Assembly (NCBI GenBank): GCA_007135795.1
Contig: SLIE01000215.1
Coordinates: 1-5,243, forward strand
Source: Desulfobacterales bacterium
GTDB taxonomy: Bacteria; Desulfobacterota; Desulfobacteria; Desulfobacterales; Desulfosalsimonadaceae
Reading direction: 5' to 3'
DNA: 5,243 bases
The notes under the pieces were generated by a model, which was not told the origin of the DNA, did no database searches, and worked only from the letters and a program-made list of their open reading frames with translations. Below, one piece after another: positions 4,886-5,243 of the stretch; positions within the stretch are counted from its first letter, which is position 1; every line of letters begins with the position of its first letter. Position numbers and translations under genes: made by a program.

Positions 4886-5243
4886 CTATTTCTTGATCCG
4901 CTTTTCTGCCTCGGCCACTCGTTTTTTGACCTCGATGACGCTGTCCGGGTTTAGCGATATGGAATCTATCCCCTCCTCCACCAGGAAAACCGCGAAATCC
5001 GGATAGTCACTCGGTGCCTGCCCGCAGATTCCGACTTTCCGGTGGTGCTTATGGGCCTTGGGGATAAGCTGCCGAATCAGTTCTTTTATCCCTTCGTTTT
5101 GCTGGTCAAATACATCTTTCAACGCTTCGTTGTCCCGGTCCACCCCCAGCGTCAGCTGGGTGAGGTCATTGCTCCCGATTGAAAAACCATCAAAGCGCGC
5201 CGCAAACTGTTCGGCCAGGATGACATTGGTGGGTATTTCACAC
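4886..5243 (-). CDS. ppsA: Phosphoenolpyruvate synthase, C-terminal part (N-terminus beyond window)
   Basis: The visible 118 residues are the end of the PEP-utilising TIM-barrel domain. CEIPTN, then DGFSIGSNDLTQLTLGVDRD, then HRKVGICGQAPSDYP and FLVEEGIDSISLNPDSV match PpsA closely. The cysteine of GICGQAPSD is the catalytic acid/base conserved in PEP synthase and pyruvate phosphate dikinase; the CGQAPSD and VDRD forms fit PpsA better than PPDK (CGEHGG). The enzyme makes phosphoenolpyruvate from pyruvate, ATP and water through a phospho-histidine located upstream of this window, feeding gluconeogenesis; GAPDH in the same window works in the same pathway. The frame enters at the right edge (first complete codon at 5242) and ends with TAG at 4886-4888 after a basic tail (AEAEKRIKK). 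Confidence 0.95.
   Translation of the reverse strand, partial: CEIPTNVILAEQFAARFDGFSIGSNDLTQLTLGVDRDNEALKDVFDQQNEGIKELIRQLIPKAHKHHRKVGICGQAPSDYPDFAVFLVEEGIDSISLNPDSVIEVKKRVAEAEKRIKK

Overview
The window looks like chromosomal DNA from a sulfate-reducing or related Desulfobacterota (deltaproteobacterium). The evidence is a desulforedoxin gene, a very probable selenocysteine-containing rhodanese-family protein, a PpsA-type phosphoenolpyruvate synthase, strong GGAGG-type ribosome binding sites and a moderate GC content. No rRNA, tRNA, CRISPR array, insertion sequence or phage gene is visible.

Layout: (1) 1-1221, minus strand: the first 407 residues of a signalling protein, receiver + PAS + GAF, cut by the left edge. 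(2) 1222-1860: a 639-base region without an intact gene. It holds TTTGTAA-type repeats, a good sigma70-like promoter reading rightward, a small Cys-rich ORF broken by an apparent one-base deletion, and a strong GC-rich hairpin. (3) 1861-1998, minus: desulforedoxin. (4) 1999-2294: spacer with short-period repeats. (5) 3662-2295, minus: a likely two-gene operon, the selenoprotein rhodanese followed 51 bases later by type I GAPDH. (6) 3663-4026: divergent intergenic region with several inverted repeats. (7) 4027-4335, plus: an unrecognised 102-residue helical protein. (8) 4345-4388: a shared bidirectional terminator. (9) 4487-4705, minus: a small zinc-ribbon protein. (10) 4886-5243, minus: the C-terminus of PEP synthase, cut by the right edge.

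The main result is at 3348-3662. A naive translation stops at a TGA after 67 residues, but the same frame continues for 36 more residues that complete a rhodanese fold (ending in ALQGG...W...G) and then meets TAA. Just downstream of the TGA is an 8-bp hairpin with a GGUCU loop, the same apical loop as the selenocysteine insertion element of E. coli fdhF. I therefore read TGA as selenocysteine at residue 68, two residues after the rhodanese-loop cysteine (C-N-U).

Functionally, GAPDH and PEP synthase sit in lower glycolysis/gluconeogenesis, while desulforedoxin and the seleno-rhodanese suggest sulfur and redox (persulfide, peroxide or superoxide) chemistry. A link between the seleno-rhodanese and GAPDH, an enzyme with a reactive catalytic thiol, is inferred from operon-like spacing only.
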